Shown here: one piece after another, positions 42,593-52,362 of the stretch | How positions within the stretch are numbered: the stretch's first letter is position 1 | Layout of the letters: every line of letters begins with the position of its first letter | NCBI GenBank assembly: GCA_029880285.1 | Contig: JAOUOS010000004.1 | Coordinates: 1 to 64,000 of the forward strand | DNA length: 64,000 nucleotides | Direction: 5' to 3' | Source: Spirochaetia bacterium | GTDB lineage: Bacteria; Spirochaetota; Leptospiria; Turneriellales; JAOUOS01 | Notes under the pieces: model-generated | What the model saw: only the letters and a program-made list of their open reading frames with translations | Told to the model about the DNA's origin: nothing | The model's database searches: none | Made by a program: the position numbers and the translations under genes

Positions 42593-43170
42593 CCTTTAAT
42601 AAAGGGTTTAGATTCATATATTGAATCAACCGAAAGATAAAGTACCGGAGAGGGCGTTTTTTCTGAAAAAGAAAATGTATCTAGACTTTGAAAATACTTT
42701 TTATATTTTATTAAATGCGAATATCTGAATTTTCTGGCCAATGTCCAGTGCGGTGTAAAAGATTCTGACTTATTAAAATCAAATTCTTTAGGTATATCTT
42801 TAATATTGCCTTTAATATTTTCGTAAAGATTAAAAATTTCTTCAGATATTTCACGCAAGAAAATAACTTGTGCCTTAGGAAAAAAGTGAAATCCGCGAAT
42901 ATCAGACTTATATTTTTTCAATAAATTATTATCTTTTAATTTTGGCATTAAGTATTCCCATAAATTATTAAATTCGTTTCGGTTTAGTGACGGCCAAAAA
43001 AATAAAGTCAGATGTATTTTTTCAGGCGCAGACCATCTTAAAGGCGGCTTTTCTTTTCCTTTTTGAAATTTTTTAAACATTTCTAACAATCCCTCGGGAG
43101 GCGGCAGTGCTAAAAAGGCTCTATACTTTCTTTCTTTTGTTTCTTGGGCATCTGAGAAATTAGTTCGCAT
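42589..43170 (-). CDS. thpR: RNA 2',3'-cyclic phosphodiesterase (2'-5' RNA ligase family)
   Basis: A 193-residue 2H phosphoesterase. Both catalytic tetrapeptides are present: HLTL (in EKIHLTLFFW, near residue 52) and HWTL (in TPHWTLARK, near 142). Size and spacing match ThpR/LigT proteins, which open 2',3'-cyclic phosphates in RNA. It starts four bases after thiD ends on the reverse strand, so the two may be co-transcribed. Confidence 0.88.
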   Translation of the reverse strand: MRTNFSDAQETKERKYRAFLALPPPEGLLEMFKKFQKGKEKPPLRWSAPEKIHLTLFFWPSLNRNEFNNLWEYLMPKLKDNNLLKKYKSDIRGFHFFPKAQVIFLREISEEIFNLYENIKGNIKDIPKEFDFNKSESFTPHWTLARKFRYSHLIKYKKYFQSLDTFSFSEKTPSPVLYLSVDSIYESKPFIKG

Positions 43171-43174
43171 CTTA

Positions 43175-43984
43175 CTACCAAATTGATTTTACTCCCGTTA
43201 GATGATTTACCGGACCATTATTAGATGAAAAATTATGGCTTTCTTTAACGGCCATAGTAATAAACTTCTTGGCTTTCTTAATTGAATCTAAAACAGGGAG
43301 TTTTTTAGCCATTGAAGCGGCTATTGCTGAAGCAAACGCGCATCCGCTACCATGTGTGTTTTGAGTATTAATTTTTTTTTCTTTCAAATGATATAAATTT
43401 TTACCATCATAAACTACATCTATACACTCTAAATCGTTCAAATGACCACCCTTTATAACAACCCATTTTGAGCCTAATTTTTTTATTTCTATAGCGGCTT
43501 TTTCCATTTGTTTTAGGGTTTTTACTTCACCTTTAATTAGAACTTCTGCTTCAAAAAGATTGGGCGTTACTACAACGGCTAAACCAAACAGTTTTTTTAA
43601 TGCCTCTTGCCCCTTGTCATTAAGAAGAGAAGCACCGCTGGTAGAAACTAAAACAGGATCAATAACAATATTTTTTACATTAAATAAAATAAAAGCCTTT
43701 TCAATTATTTTTATAATTTTATGATTTAAAAGCATTCCCGTTTTTACCGCGTCTGGCGTTATATCTGTTAAAACAGATTCTATTTGTTTGAAAACAATAT
43801 CAGGTTTTACGGCCTGAATACCATTTATACCCATACTGTTTTGCGCGGTAATTGCTGTAATAGCGCTGGCAGAATAACAGCCAAAGGCCGAAAATGTTTT
43901 TATATCGGCTTGTATTCCCGCGCCGCCAATACTATCTGAACCGGCTATGGTTAAAATTTTGGGAATTTCTTTTATTGACTTCAT
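43175..43984 (-). CDS. thiD: Hydroxymethylpyrimidine/phosphomethylpyrimidine kinase
   Basis: A ribokinase-fold enzyme that phosphorylates HMP and HMP-P in thiamine synthesis or salvage. It has 269 residues with the N-terminal IAGSDSIGGAGIQADIKTF signature, the middle VVIDPVLVSTSG and the C-terminal NTHGSGCAFASAIAA containing the catalytic region. No other thiamine genes are near and there is no recognisable TPP riboswitch upstream. Its ATG overlaps the stop of a 27-codon reading frame that follows ychF. Confidence 0.95.
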   Translation of the reverse strand: MKSIKEIPKILTIAGSDSIGGAGIQADIKTFSAFGCYSASAITAITAQNSMGINGIQAVKPDIVFKQIESVLTDITPDAVKTGMLLNHKIIKIIEKAFILFNVKNIVIDPVLVSTSGASLLNDKGQEALKKLFGLAVVVTPNLFEAEVLIKGEVKTLKQMEKAAIEIKKLGSKWVVIKGGHLNDLECIDVVYDGKNLYHLKEKKINTQNTHGSGCAFASAIAASMAKKLPVLDSIKKAKKFITMAVKESHNFSSNNGPVNHLTGVKSIW

Positions 43985-44064
43985 ATGATAACAAGTATCG
44001 CATATAAGGCCGCAGATAGCGGTACAATGCTATAATCTTCGCCTGCCCCTAACAAACGGAGCAT
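43981..44064 (-). CDS. Possible small protein between ychF and thiD
   Basis: A 27-codon frame (MLRLLGAGEDYSIVPLSAAL..., ending LVII) runs from ATG 44064 to a TGA that overlaps the thiD ATG. The DNA is clearly richer in G+C than its surroundings, and the frame also continues open upstream to the ychF stop, in the same frame. There is no good ribosome-binding site. It may be a translated coupling peptide, a gene remnant, or chance. I do not recognise it. Confidence 0.3.
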   Translation of the reverse strand: MLRLLGAGEDYSIVPLSAALYAILVII

Positions 44065-44076
44065 ATCGCAGGCTAA

Positions 44077-45180
44077 TTAAACATTAAACCTAAAATAAAT
44101 TACATCGCCGTCTTTTACTTCATATTCTTTGCCTTCTAATCTCATCTTGCCGGCTTCTTTTGCCTGCTTTAATCCGCCGTATGAAACTAAATCATCATAT
44201 GAAGTAACTTCTGCTCTAATAAATCCGTGTTCTATATCGCTATGTATTACACCTGCCGCCTGCGGAGCCAAAGTTCCCGCTTTAATATTCCACGCGCGAA
44301 CTTCTTGTTCGCCAGCCGTGAAAAAAGTACGGTAACCCAAAAGCTTATACGCGGCCCTAATTGCCCGGTTTAAACCCGGTTCATCAAGGCCCAAATCTTT
44401 TAAAAATTCTTTTTCTTCTTCATCAGAAAGTTCACTAATTTCAGATTCTATCTTGCCCGATACGGCAATAACTTCAGATTTTCTTTTTTGGGCCTCAACT
44501 TTAATAGACTGATAATATGAATTTGATTCATAATTACCTATCTCAGAGTCAGAAACATTCGCCACAAATAAAACAGGTTTTAATGTTAAAAAAGAAAATT
44601 CTTTAATCTTAAAACGTTCTTCTTCAGAAAGATCAGCGTTTAACGCAGGCTTTTCTTGCGATAATACGTTCATTATTTTTTCAAGTATCGCGCACAAAGA
44701 GATTGCTTCTTTATCACCAGATTTTTTCTTTTTTTGAAATGAGTCGAGTTTTTTTTGAGCCTGCTCTAAATCGGCCAAAATAAGCTCTAATTCAATAACC
44801 TGAATATCATCAGCAGGACTCGGCTTACCTGAAACATGTGTTACATTCTCATCTTCAAAACAACGTACTATATGAAGTATGGCATCAACCTGCCGTATAT
44901 GAGATAAAAACTTATTACCTAAACCCTCGCCTTTAGAAGCGCCTTTAACCAAACCGGCGATATCTACAAATTCAATTGCTGCCGGCACACGGCTTTTGGG
45001 CTTAACCAGTTCTATAATTTTATTAAACCGGTTATCTGGCACTTCAACAACCCCAACATTAGGATCAATTGTGCAAAAAGGATAATTTGCCGCCTCGGCA
45101 CTGTGAGATTTTGTTAGAGCATTAAAAATAGTAGACTTGCCTACATTAGGCAGGCCAACAATACCGCATTGTAAAGCCAT
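44077..45180 (-). CDS. ychF: Ribosome-binding ATPase YchF (Obg family)
   Basis: A 367-residue OBG-family P-loop protein that prefers ATP. The G1 loop is [15 protein letters not shown] at the start, G3 lies in [30 protein letters not shown], and the base-recognition segment is FVANVSDSE. It lacks the normal GTP-specific NKxD, as expected for YchF. A coiled helical arm and a C-terminal TGS domain ([26 protein letters not shown] region) complete the protein. The length is standard. It is separated from the giant kinase gene upstream by 50 bases on the same strand. Confidence 0.97.
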   Translation of the reverse strand: MALQCGIVGLPNVGKSTIFNALTKSHSAEAANYPFCTIDPNVGVVEVPDNRFNKIIELVKPKSRVPAAIEFVDIAGLVKGASKGEGLGNKFLSHIRQVDAILHIVRCFEDENVTHVSGKPSPADDIQVIELELILADLEQAQKKLDSFQKKKKSGDKEAISLCAILEKIMNVLSQEKPALNADLSEEERFKIKEFSFLTLKPVLFVANVSDSEIGNYESNSYYQSIKVEAQKRKSEVIAVSGKIESEISELSDEEEKEFLKDLGLDEPGLNRAIRAAYKLLGYRTFFTAGEQEVRAWNIKAGTLAPQAAGVIHSDIEHGFIRAEVTSYDDLVSYGGLKQAKEAGKMRLEGKEYEVKDGDVIYFRFNV

Positions 45181-45230
45181 ATTGCCAAAAATATAAAATA
45201 AAACAGGACGGCGATATTAAAATATTTTAA

Positions 45231-48200
45231 TTATAAATACTGATAATTTATCGGTTCAAGAGTATTAGTAATTTCTAATTTTAGCGTTGATGAAAGAACT
45301 TTAATTATCTCGTCTATATTAAAAGGTTTTGTGACATATCCGTTAAAACCGGCTTTCATTACATTTTCAATATCTGACTTCATTGCGTTGGCAGAAACTG
45401 CCACTACAGGTATGTTTTTATGGTTTTCAGATTCACGTAATTTTTTTATGGCCTGTATACCACTTATGCCAGGCAGGTTTATATCCATTAAAATAAGATC
45501 AGGTTTTTCTTTTTCAATAAGCGCGAGACCAATTTCGGCATTATGCGCCGAAAGCATTGTTGCTGAATTTATATGATAAAATATTTGCTGCATAAGATAT
45601 AAGTTTCCCGGATTATCTTCAATATAAATAACTTTTTTTTGCGCCGAAGATGACTGGCTTGAAGAAGATGTTTCAACATTAGTAATAGAATTGGGCGCCT
45701 TATCTTCTCTTTTCACAATAGGGAATTCAACCCAAAATTGTGACCCCTTGTTTACTTCGCTTGAAAATCCTATTTTACCACCCATGAGCTCGGTTAATTT
45801 TTTAGAAATAGAAAGTCCTATTCCGCTTCCTTCGACTTCATTTATGTTTGAGTCAACTCTGTAAAAAGGTCTAAATAAGCCATTTTGTTTGTTATCGGGA
45901 ATACCCTTGCCCGTATCAGAAACCGTAAAACGAATTCGGTTTTTATTTGGTAAAACACATGAAAGAGATAAACTACCGCCTTCAACATTGTATTTGACTG
46001 CATTACTTAATAGATTAAGCAAAATTTGACGAAAACGAATTGGATCTGCATTTATGGCACACGGCATGGCACAGTTTTTGCAATTTACACAGCTTTCATA
46101 ATTTATTTTTAATTTTCTTTTTTGAGCCATAGTTTCAACAATTGGCAAAGTCTGTGATATTATTTTTTCGGGTTCTATATTCTCAACAGCTAATGAAATT
46201 TTACCCGTTTCAATTTTTGAGAGATCCAGAATATCGTCAATAAGTTCCTGCAAATGTTCTGCGCTGTTTTTAATAAAGTTAACCCATTTTAACTGTTCTT
46301 CAGAAAGCGGGTGCTTATGAGAGCCGTTAAAGAGCTGACAAAAACCCATGATAACATTTAACGGGGTACGAAGTTCATGGCTCATTACAGATAAAAAATC
46401 TGATTTGGCTCTGCTCGCGCTTTCTGCCTCGGTTTGTGCCGTAACGCGTTCTGTAATATCGGTTAGTATGGCAATATATTGAAAAGCCCGGCCGTCTTTA
46501 TGGGTAAAGGGAACAATAGTAGAATCTGCCCAAAAAAGAGAACCGTCTTTTTTTTGATTTATAATACTTTTTTGCCATATTTTACCTGTTTGAATGGTCT
46601 GTGATACCGCTTTATTGAGGTCCGTTGATTTTTTTCTGGTTTTAAAAAAACTATATTTTTTACCTAAAAGTTCTTTTTCGGTATATCCGGTTATTTCACA
46701 AAATTTATTATTTATGTAAATTATTTCACCTTTGTTGTTAAAAGACGCGACAATAGCATGTTTATCGAGTGCGAGTTTTTGAAAATCGAGCTCTCGTATC
46801 TTTTCATTCAGATTTTTTTTGTTTTCTTCTCTCTCAGAAATATCACGAACCGCAGCTAAATATAAATAATCGTCTTCATGGGGAATAAGATTAATTCGAA
46901 CCTCTATAGGAAAAACAGAGCCGTCTTTTCGACGGTGAGCCGTTTCAAGATTTAAAGGATACTTTTCGGGATCAGCGGGACCTAAATCCCATGTTTTTCG
47001 TAAATCGGCAAAATCTATGCCTACATCTAACTGGGCCACAGAAAGAGTAAGAATCTCTTTTCGTGTATAGCCGGTTTGCTCAAGGGCAACCTTATTTACA
47101 TCAATTATCTTGCCAAAACGATCATGAATATAAATAGCATCGCCCGCGTTTTCTACCATTGAGCGAAAGCGAACCTCGCTTTCTTCAATGGCTTTTTGCG
47201 CCGCTGCTCTTTCTGTTATATCGGTTATATTGATTACAGCACCGTTGTCTGAATCTCTTTCTTTGTTCTTAAAAGGAAATATTTCAAGCTCGCAAAAACG
47301 GCCGCTAATATTAAACTGCGATTTATGTAATAATCCTTTTTTACTGGCGTTTTTAACGTCTTGTATAAATGTTTCATCTTCAAATAACAATGGGGTTGTT
47401 GTTAAATTAGGAGTTTTTAAACTCGGGTCTATTTTAAAATAAAAGAAAGAATTATTATTAAAGCGTCTTATGTTAAGATCGCTATCTACCACCAAAATAG
47501 CTCTATCAGAACTGTTTTGAATTATTTCCATATCGTCAAGGGCTTCGGCCAGCTGAGAAGTCTTAAACGAGAGTTCGTCGTTTACGGTTGTAAGCTCTTC
47601 GTTAGTGGCCTGCAATTCTTCATTTGAGGTTTCAAGCTCTTCGTTAGAGGCCTGAAGTTCTTCATTCGCCGCCTGAGACTCTTCATTCATTGACTGCAGT
47701 TCTTCATTTGAAGTTTCTAGCTCTTCAATAACGGTTTGCAAAGATTCTCTGGTTATGGTAAGTTCATGATCTAATTCTGAGATTTTTTCTTCTGCAATTT
47801 TATCTAAGCGAACATCTTTTTGATAATTTTGTGAGATTGACCGCCACGGCTCAAAGCTTACCAGTACGGCTTCGTTAGTCATATTACTTGCTTCAATGGG
47901 AACAACAACTAGTCTATACTGCTTATTCTCGCCGTTGATTGTTACTTCAAAAGAATTAGAAACTGCTTTTTTGCCCGACCTTATTGTTTTTTGCACAATG
48001 GCCCTGATTTCGGCTCTAATGGATGAATTAATCATACTATACAAACTAAAATCGGGTTTGCCCGATTTAATTTTAATAAAAGACGAAAGCTCACCGAAAA
48101 ATTCTAATATCTCGCCGTTTTTGTTTACCAGTAAGCTGGGCGGCACAAAATGATTTTTTAATGTCTTTTCTGCAATTTGTGACAAAGAAAGTTCTGGTTC

Positions 48201-49883
48201 CGGATCCTTTTTAATTTCATTACGGTTTAATCCCGGTAATACCCCCAACGGACTGTTTTTAAATACAGATTCAGGCACTTTAATGTCTATATTGATTTTC
48301 TTAAAAACTTTTAATTTACGGTGAAGCTCGCTAAAAAGTTTGGCGCTTTGTCCTAAAGACTCAGATTTACCTAAAAATAAAAGACCGCTATGCCGTAATG
48401 AATAATGAAATATTCGAAAAATTTTATCTTGCAGGCCCGATTTAAAATAAATTAAAAGATTTCTACAGCTTATGGCGTCAACGCGTACAAAAGGCGGATC
48501 TTGAATTAAATCATGATTGGCAAATACAACCATATCGCGAATTTTTCGTTTAAGCTGAAAATAGCGGTCTTTTTGCTGAAAGTATTTTTTTAATAAATCC
48601 GAAGAGATATTTTCTATAGAAGTTTCAAGATAAAGCCCTTTTCTTCCTATTTGGGTGGCTTCGGGATTTGCGTCAGTGGCAAATATCTGAACCTGATAAT
48701 TTACAAGCTTTGAACCTAACTCTTCTGCTACAATTATAGCCATACTATATGCTTCTTCACCTGTGGCACATCCGGGCACCCAAATTCTAATATTATCTCC
48801 CGGTTTTTTGTTTTTTAAAACATCTTTAAAATATGTTCTAAAAACGTCAAAAGCCTCAGTATCCCGAAAAAAAGAGGTCACGCATATCATAAAATTAGAA
48901 GCAAGAGTTGAAAGTTCTGAATTTGCCGATTCGGCGTATTTTATGTATGATTCAAAATTTTCAATTTGCAGAACGGTCATACGTCTTTGTATTTGACGGT
49001 TTAAAGTGGCCTCTTTATAATTTGAAAAATCCATTTTTGTCTGCTCGTAAATCAGTTTTATTAATTTTTTTAAGGTATATTCGGGTTTATCATTATCTTT
49101 GGTAATAGAAACAGGCGTACGGGGTCGTACAATTATTTCTAAAAGTTGATTGCCTATTTCTGACGGGTTAAGCACGAGATCGGCCCCCGCTTTTATAGCC
49201 GAAACCGGCATGCTGTCAAATTTAGCAGTATCGGGTTTTTGGGCTATGCTTATGCCGCCTGCCGCAATTATGGCACGTACACCATGAGAACCGTCAGAAC
49301 CGGTGCCCGATAATACAATGCCTATTGATTTTTCGCCAAGTTCTTCGGCCATGCTTGTAAAAAGATAATCAACCGAAGGCTTGGGACTGAACTCGGCAAG
49401 AGGTTTTCTAAGCTGTAAGCGGCCTTCTTTTATAAAAACATCTGTATTAGGCGGGGTTATGTATATAGTATCGGCCTTTGGGTTTATACCGTTTTTTATG
49501 CCCGTAACCGGCAGTTCGGTTTGTCTTGATAGTAAATCTATCATCATAGACTTATGATGCGGCGACATATGCTGGGCTATAATATAGGCAATATTCGCCT
49601 TTTTAGGAACTGAAGATACAAATTGCGAAAGAGCCTCAAGACCTCCCGCCGAAGAGCCTACACCCACTAATACTAAATCTGAATCTTTAAACTTGTTTTT
49701 TTTTGAGGCATTAGATTTTTTTAGACTGGCTGTTTTCACCTTTGATTTTGTCGTATTTTTTTTATTCACCATTTTTTTTACGGGTTCTATTTTTTGTTTA
49801 TTTTGATTTTCTTGTATTTCTACCGATTTTGCTTTAATATTTTTCTTATTCTTTTCTTCAGAATTATTTATTGTTTTTCCCAT
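45231..49883 (-). CDS. CheB-CheR-PAS-histidine kinase-receiver fusion protein
   Basis: A 1550-residue soluble sensor. After a Lys-rich tail (1-68) come: a CheB methylesterase domain with Ser78, His105 and Asp197; a CheR methyltransferase domain (about 270-525, SAM loop PGCATGEEAYS); a PAS-like domain; a long coiled coil made of repeated ASNEELETSNEELQ-type heptads (about 740-790); three PAS domains (about 800-1160); HisKA with phospho-His near 1169 (MSHELRTPLN); an HATPase domain (DTGKGIP, GSGIGLSISKKL); and a receiver with Asp near 1467. The ATPase domain carries an unusual CVNCKNCAMPC at 1265-1275. The architecture is known in other bacteria. No partner genes are adjacent. Confidence 0.93.
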   Translation of the reverse strand: MGKTINNSEEKNKKNIKAKSVEIQENQNKQKIEPVKKMVNKKNTTKSKVKTASLKKSNASKKNKFKDSDLVLVGVGSSAGGLEALSQFVSSVPKKANIAYIIAQHMSPHHKSMMIDLLSRQTELPVTGIKNGINPKADTIYITPPNTDVFIKEGRLQLRKPLAEFSPKPSVDYLFTSMAEELGEKSIGIVLSGTGSDGSHGVRAIIAAGGISIAQKPDTAKFDSMPVSAIKAGADLVLNPSEIGNQLLEIIVRPRTPVSITKDNDKPEYTLKKLIKLIYEQTKMDFSNYKEATLNRQIQRRMTVLQIENFESYIKYAESANSELSTLASNFMICVTSFFRDTEAFDVFRTYFKDVLKNKKPGDNIRIWVPGCATGEEAYSMAIIVAEELGSKLVNYQVQIFATDANPEATQIGRKGLYLETSIENISSDLLKKYFQQKDRYFQLKRKIRDMVVFANHDLIQDPPFVRVDAISCRNLLIYFKSGLQDKIFRIFHYSLRHSGLLFLGKSESLGQSAKLFSELHRKLKVFKKINIDIKVPESVFKNSPLGVLPGLNRNEIKKDPEPELSLSQIAEKTLKNHFVPPSLLVNKNGEILEFFGELSSFIKIKSGKPDFSLYSMINSSIRAEIRAIVQKTIRSGKKAVSNSFEVTINGENKQYRLVVVPIEASNMTNEAVLVSFEPWRSISQNYQKDVRLDKIAEEKISELDHELTITRESLQTVIEELETSNEELQSMNEESQAANEELQASNEELETSNEELQATNEELTTVNDELSFKTSQLAEALDDMEIIQNSSDRAILVVDSDLNIRRFNNNSFFYFKIDPSLKTPNLTTTPLLFEDETFIQDVKNASKKGLLHKSQFNISGRFCELEIFPFKNKERDSDNGAVINITDITERAAAQKAIEESEVRFRSMVENAGDAIYIHDRFGKIIDVNKVALEQTGYTRKEILTLSVAQLDVGIDFADLRKTWDLGPADPEKYPLNLETAHRRKDGSVFPIEVRINLIPHEDDYLYLAAVRDISEREENKKNLNEKIRELDFQKLALDKHAIVASFNNKGEIIYINNKFCEITGYTEKELLGKKYSFFKTRKKSTDLNKAVSQTIQTGKIWQKSIINQKKDGSLFWADSTIVPFTHKDGRAFQYIAILTDITERVTAQTEAESASRAKSDFLSVMSHELRTPLNVIMGFCQLFNGSHKHPLSEEQLKWVNFIKNSAEHLQELIDDILDLSKIETGKISLAVENIEPEKIISQTLPIVETMAQKRKLKINYESCVNCKNCAMPCAINADPIRFRQILLNLLSNAVKYNVEGGSLSLSCVLPNKNRIRFTVSDTGKGIPDNKQNGLFRPFYRVDSNINEVEGSGIGLSISKKLTELMGGKIGFSSEVNKGSQFWVEFPIVKREDKAPNSITNVETSSSSQSSSAQKKVIYIEDNPGNLYLMQQIFYHINSATMLSAHNAEIGLALIEKEKPDLILMDINLPGISGIQAIKKLRESENHKNIPVVAVSANAMKSDIENVMKAGFNGYVTKPFNIDEIIKVLSSTLKLEITNTLEPINYQYL

Positions 49884-50088
49884 TCATAAGTCTCACTACA
49901 AATTATTTTTTTATTTAGAGTTTATTATTTGTTCAAAATATAATATTCTTGAACAATGTATTGCACCTAATATTGTCTTGTATTATATTTTACAATGTAT
50001 ATAAGAAATTTTAATGAAGGTCAAATTATTTTTTGATTTTTTTTAGAAAATGAAATAATTTAATAAACTATATTAAGGGTTTATTTTC

Positions 50089-50116
50089 TTGACAAAACAG
50101 AACAAAAAAGTAAAAC
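50089..50116 (+). promoter_or_regulatory. Possible promoter of a small membrane protein gene
   Basis: TTGACA at 50089-50094 and TAAAAC at 50111-50116, with a 16-base spacer, lie 32 bases before the start codon. The -35 is perfect; the -10 is weak. The rest of 49884-50147 is AT-rich with no gene seen. Confidence 0.35.
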
Positions 50117-50147
50117 AGCTAAATAGGTCAAATTACAGGAGACTATA

Positions 50148-50450
50148 ATGGATATAAATTTTCCTCAACTATGGGATAATATTGTATTATTCGTGATAAT
50201 TGCATTTTTTATAGAAATGGCATTATCATCTCTTTTATCAATAGGCTATGTTCAAAATTTATTAAGATCATCTGAAGCTAATGTCAAAAATATAATTGTT
50301 TTAATTGTAGCTTTCGGGTTATGCATGAAGATTCCAAAACTTAGAATACTACTGGGAACTAAAGGTATACCATCTACTATACACTTGGTAATTTCGGCTC
50401 TTGTTTTATCTAAGATTGTCGATTTTTTTTCAAATATGAAAAATAAATAA
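50148..50450 (+). CDS. Small membrane protein of unknown function
   Basis: A 100-residue protein with about three hydrophobic segments (near 10-30, 45-60 and 75-92) and a short basic tail (SNMKNK). It has a strong AGGAG ribosome-binding site and its own candidate promoter, so it is likely a real single gene. The sequence NLLRSSEANVKNIIVLIVAFGL gives no family hint. The next gene is convergent. Confidence 0.6.
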   Translation: MDINFPQLWDNIVLFVIIAFFIEMALSSLLSIGYVQNLLRSSEANVKNIIVLIVAFGLCMKIPKLRILLGTKGIPSTIHLVISALVLSKIVDFFSNMKNK

Positions 50451-50461
50451 CACAATTAAAA

Positions 50462-51436
50462 TTATTTTAAATTTTTTATAAAAAATTCTTTAGCAGCATC
50501 TATTAATAAAGGCTCAGATTCTTTAACTGAATCAGAAGAAAGATTTTCTGTAATAATATGCATATCTTTTTCTGAAGGCAGTCTGTGAAATAAAGCAAAT
50601 CCGCCATGAGGGGCTGTTTCTTTATTTCTTAAATCAATTCCCATGCAAACAGGAATATCTAAATCATCGGCAAAATACATTGCATCTAAAATGGACAAAT
50701 TACTCTTTATAGAAATTCTAGCGCTATTATTTACTTTTAGATATTTATTTATTTCTCGAGCATAATCTGATTTTGATATATTTTGTGTAACAGCTAAATG
50801 CGAAAATGATGGATTTTCTAAAAATAAGGCAGAAGTTCTTTTCATAAAACTAGATACAAATACCGCCATAGCTGCGCCTATTCCTGTTCCCCATATTGCG
50901 ATTTTAGAAGTATCAATTTCTTTTTGCAGCCGTATTACTTCAAGAGCTCTATAGGCGTCTAAATATAAATTTTTCATATAATAATTTTTAATATGAAGAA
51001 GATTTTCAGAAAAAAATCCATATGATTTTATAACAGACTGGTCTGAATCAGATACTGGTTTTCGCAAATCTATATAATTTTCATGTCCCCTTAACCTTAT
51101 TATAAAGTAAGCGAATTCTTCTTTTAGCAAATCTTCATAAAAATTTATATTCTTAAAATAATCAGGAAACAAAACAATAACAGAAGATTTTGAGTTTTTC
51201 AAGTCTACTTTCTTAGGTATAATTAGTTTAGAATAAATATTATATTTGTTATAACTTTGAAAATTAATATTTATATATTTTGCGTTTATATTTTTTAATT
51301 CGCCTTCTTCGCCTCTTTTAATTTCAAAAGGAATTTCTTTTAAAGCATTTAACTCATTTTCCCAAAAAGATTTCCATTTTTTGGGCTTTTCTGTAAGAGT
51401 AGAATAAGTAGAAAAGCATTCATCAAAAAGGCTCAT
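50462..51436 (-). CDS. Alpha/beta hydrolase, acetyl-xylan-esterase-like, nucleophile replaced
   Basis: A 324-residue protein with the layout of AXE1/cephalosporin deacetylases: an N-terminal cap, a core, the elbow IAIWGTGIGAAMAVF near residue 184-198, a DxxNKE-type acidic turn (CMGIDLRNKETAP) and a late His (HGGFALFH). The elbow reads G-T-G-I-G where active members have G-x-S-x-G, so the usual Ser is absent. It may be a pseudo-enzyme or use another residue. It follows argF by 10 bases on the reverse strand and ends the coaE-SPOR-argF run. Confidence 0.65.
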   Translation of the reverse strand: MSLFDECFSTYSTLTEKPKKWKSFWENELNALKEIPFEIKRGEEGELKNINAKYININFQSYNKYNIYSKLIIPKKVDLKNSKSSVIVLFPDYFKNINFYEDLLKEEFAYFIIRLRGHENYIDLRKPVSDSDQSVIKSYGFFSENLLHIKNYYMKNLYLDAYRALEVIRLQKEIDTSKIAIWGTGIGAAMAVFVSSFMKRTSALFLENPSFSHLAVTQNISKSDYAREINKYLKVNNSARISIKSNLSILDAMYFADDLDIPVCMGIDLRNKETAPHGGFALFHRLPSEKDMHIITENLSSDSVKESEPLLIDAAKEFFIKNLK

Positions 51437-51446
51437 ATGTCAATTA

Positions 51447-52361
51447 TTAATTTTCTGCGGCATTGTAAAGAAAATGCAAAAGTGCTTTTTGAGAATGAAG
51501 TCTGTTTTCAGCCTGATCGAAAATTCTAGAGGCATTTGAATACATGACTTCTTTAGTAATTTCAAGACCATCATATGCCGGCAGACAATGTAAGACAATA
51601 CAATTTGGGTCGGCTAAATTTAATAAATTAGAATTTAGTTGATAGTTTTTAAATGTTTTTAACCTTTGTTCTTTTTCTTTTTCTTTACCCATAGATACCC
51701 AAACATCTGTATAAAGTACATCCGCGTTTTTTACGGCTTCAAACGGATCTGAAATTATTTCAATTTTCGCTCCCATTGACTCGGCATATTTAACAATTGA
51801 ATTATCTGGTTTATATTTTTCGGGAGATGAAACAACAAAATTTGATTTTAATAATCCGGCCGCTAAAATTAGGCTGTGACAAACATTATTATTACCATCA
51901 CCTAAATAACAAATTTTGGCTTTCATCAAATCTTCTTTATTTTCATAAATAGTAACAAAATCTGCCAGCGCCTGGCAGGGATGAAATTTGTCAGATAACG
52001 CGTTTATAACAGGAATTTTAGAATAATTAGATAAAATATTTAAAGTATCATGTGAAAAAACACGGGCAATTACACCGTCTAAATATTTACCAAGAACTAT
52101 TGCTGTATCTTCAATACTTTCTCCACGTGAAAGCTGAATTTCATCTGATTTTAAAATAATGGCCCTACCGCCTAAATGATTAATGGCTACTTCAAAAGAT
52201 ATTCTTGTTCTAGTAGAAGGTTTTTCGAATAATAAGCCAATATTCTTATTCGTTAGATAATTTGACCATTTAAAAGGGTTTTTTTTTATATCAAGAGAGC
52301 TTTTAATTAATGTCAAAAACTCATTAGAATTTATTTCTTTAAGCGATAAAAAATTACGCAT
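51447..52361 (-). CDS. argF: Ornithine carbamoyltransferase
   Basis: This enzyme makes citrulline from ornithine and carbamoyl phosphate in arginine synthesis. The 304 residues carry the carbamoyl-phosphate motif STRTRISFEVA near residue 54-64, the segment HPCQALAD near 128-135, and the catalytic HCLPAYDG near 259-266, where the Cys is typical of ornithine rather than aspartate carbamoyltransferase. The length is normal. No other arginine genes are near. It starts one base after the SPOR gene stop. Confidence 0.95.
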   Translation of the reverse strand: MRNFLSLKEINSNEFLTLIKSSLDIKKNPFKWSNYLTNKNIGLLFEKPSTRTRISFEVAINHLGGRAIILKSDEIQLSRGESIEDTAIVLGKYLDGVIARVFSHDTLNILSNYSKIPVINALSDKFHPCQALADFVTIYENKEDLMKAKICYLGDGNNNVCHSLILAAGLLKSNFVVSSPEKYKPDNSIVKYAESMGAKIEIISDPFEAVKNADVLYTDVWVSMGKEKEKEQRLKTFKNYQLNSNLLNLADPNCIVLHCLPAYDGLEITKEVMYSNASRIFDQAENRLHSQKALLHFLYNAAEN

Positions 52362-52362
52362 T

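Noticed and set aside
43981..44079. TPP riboswitch before thiD
   Set aside because: None of the conserved TPP-aptamer segments (CTGAGA, ACCTGAT..GATAATGCCAGCG) are present, and the space is too short.
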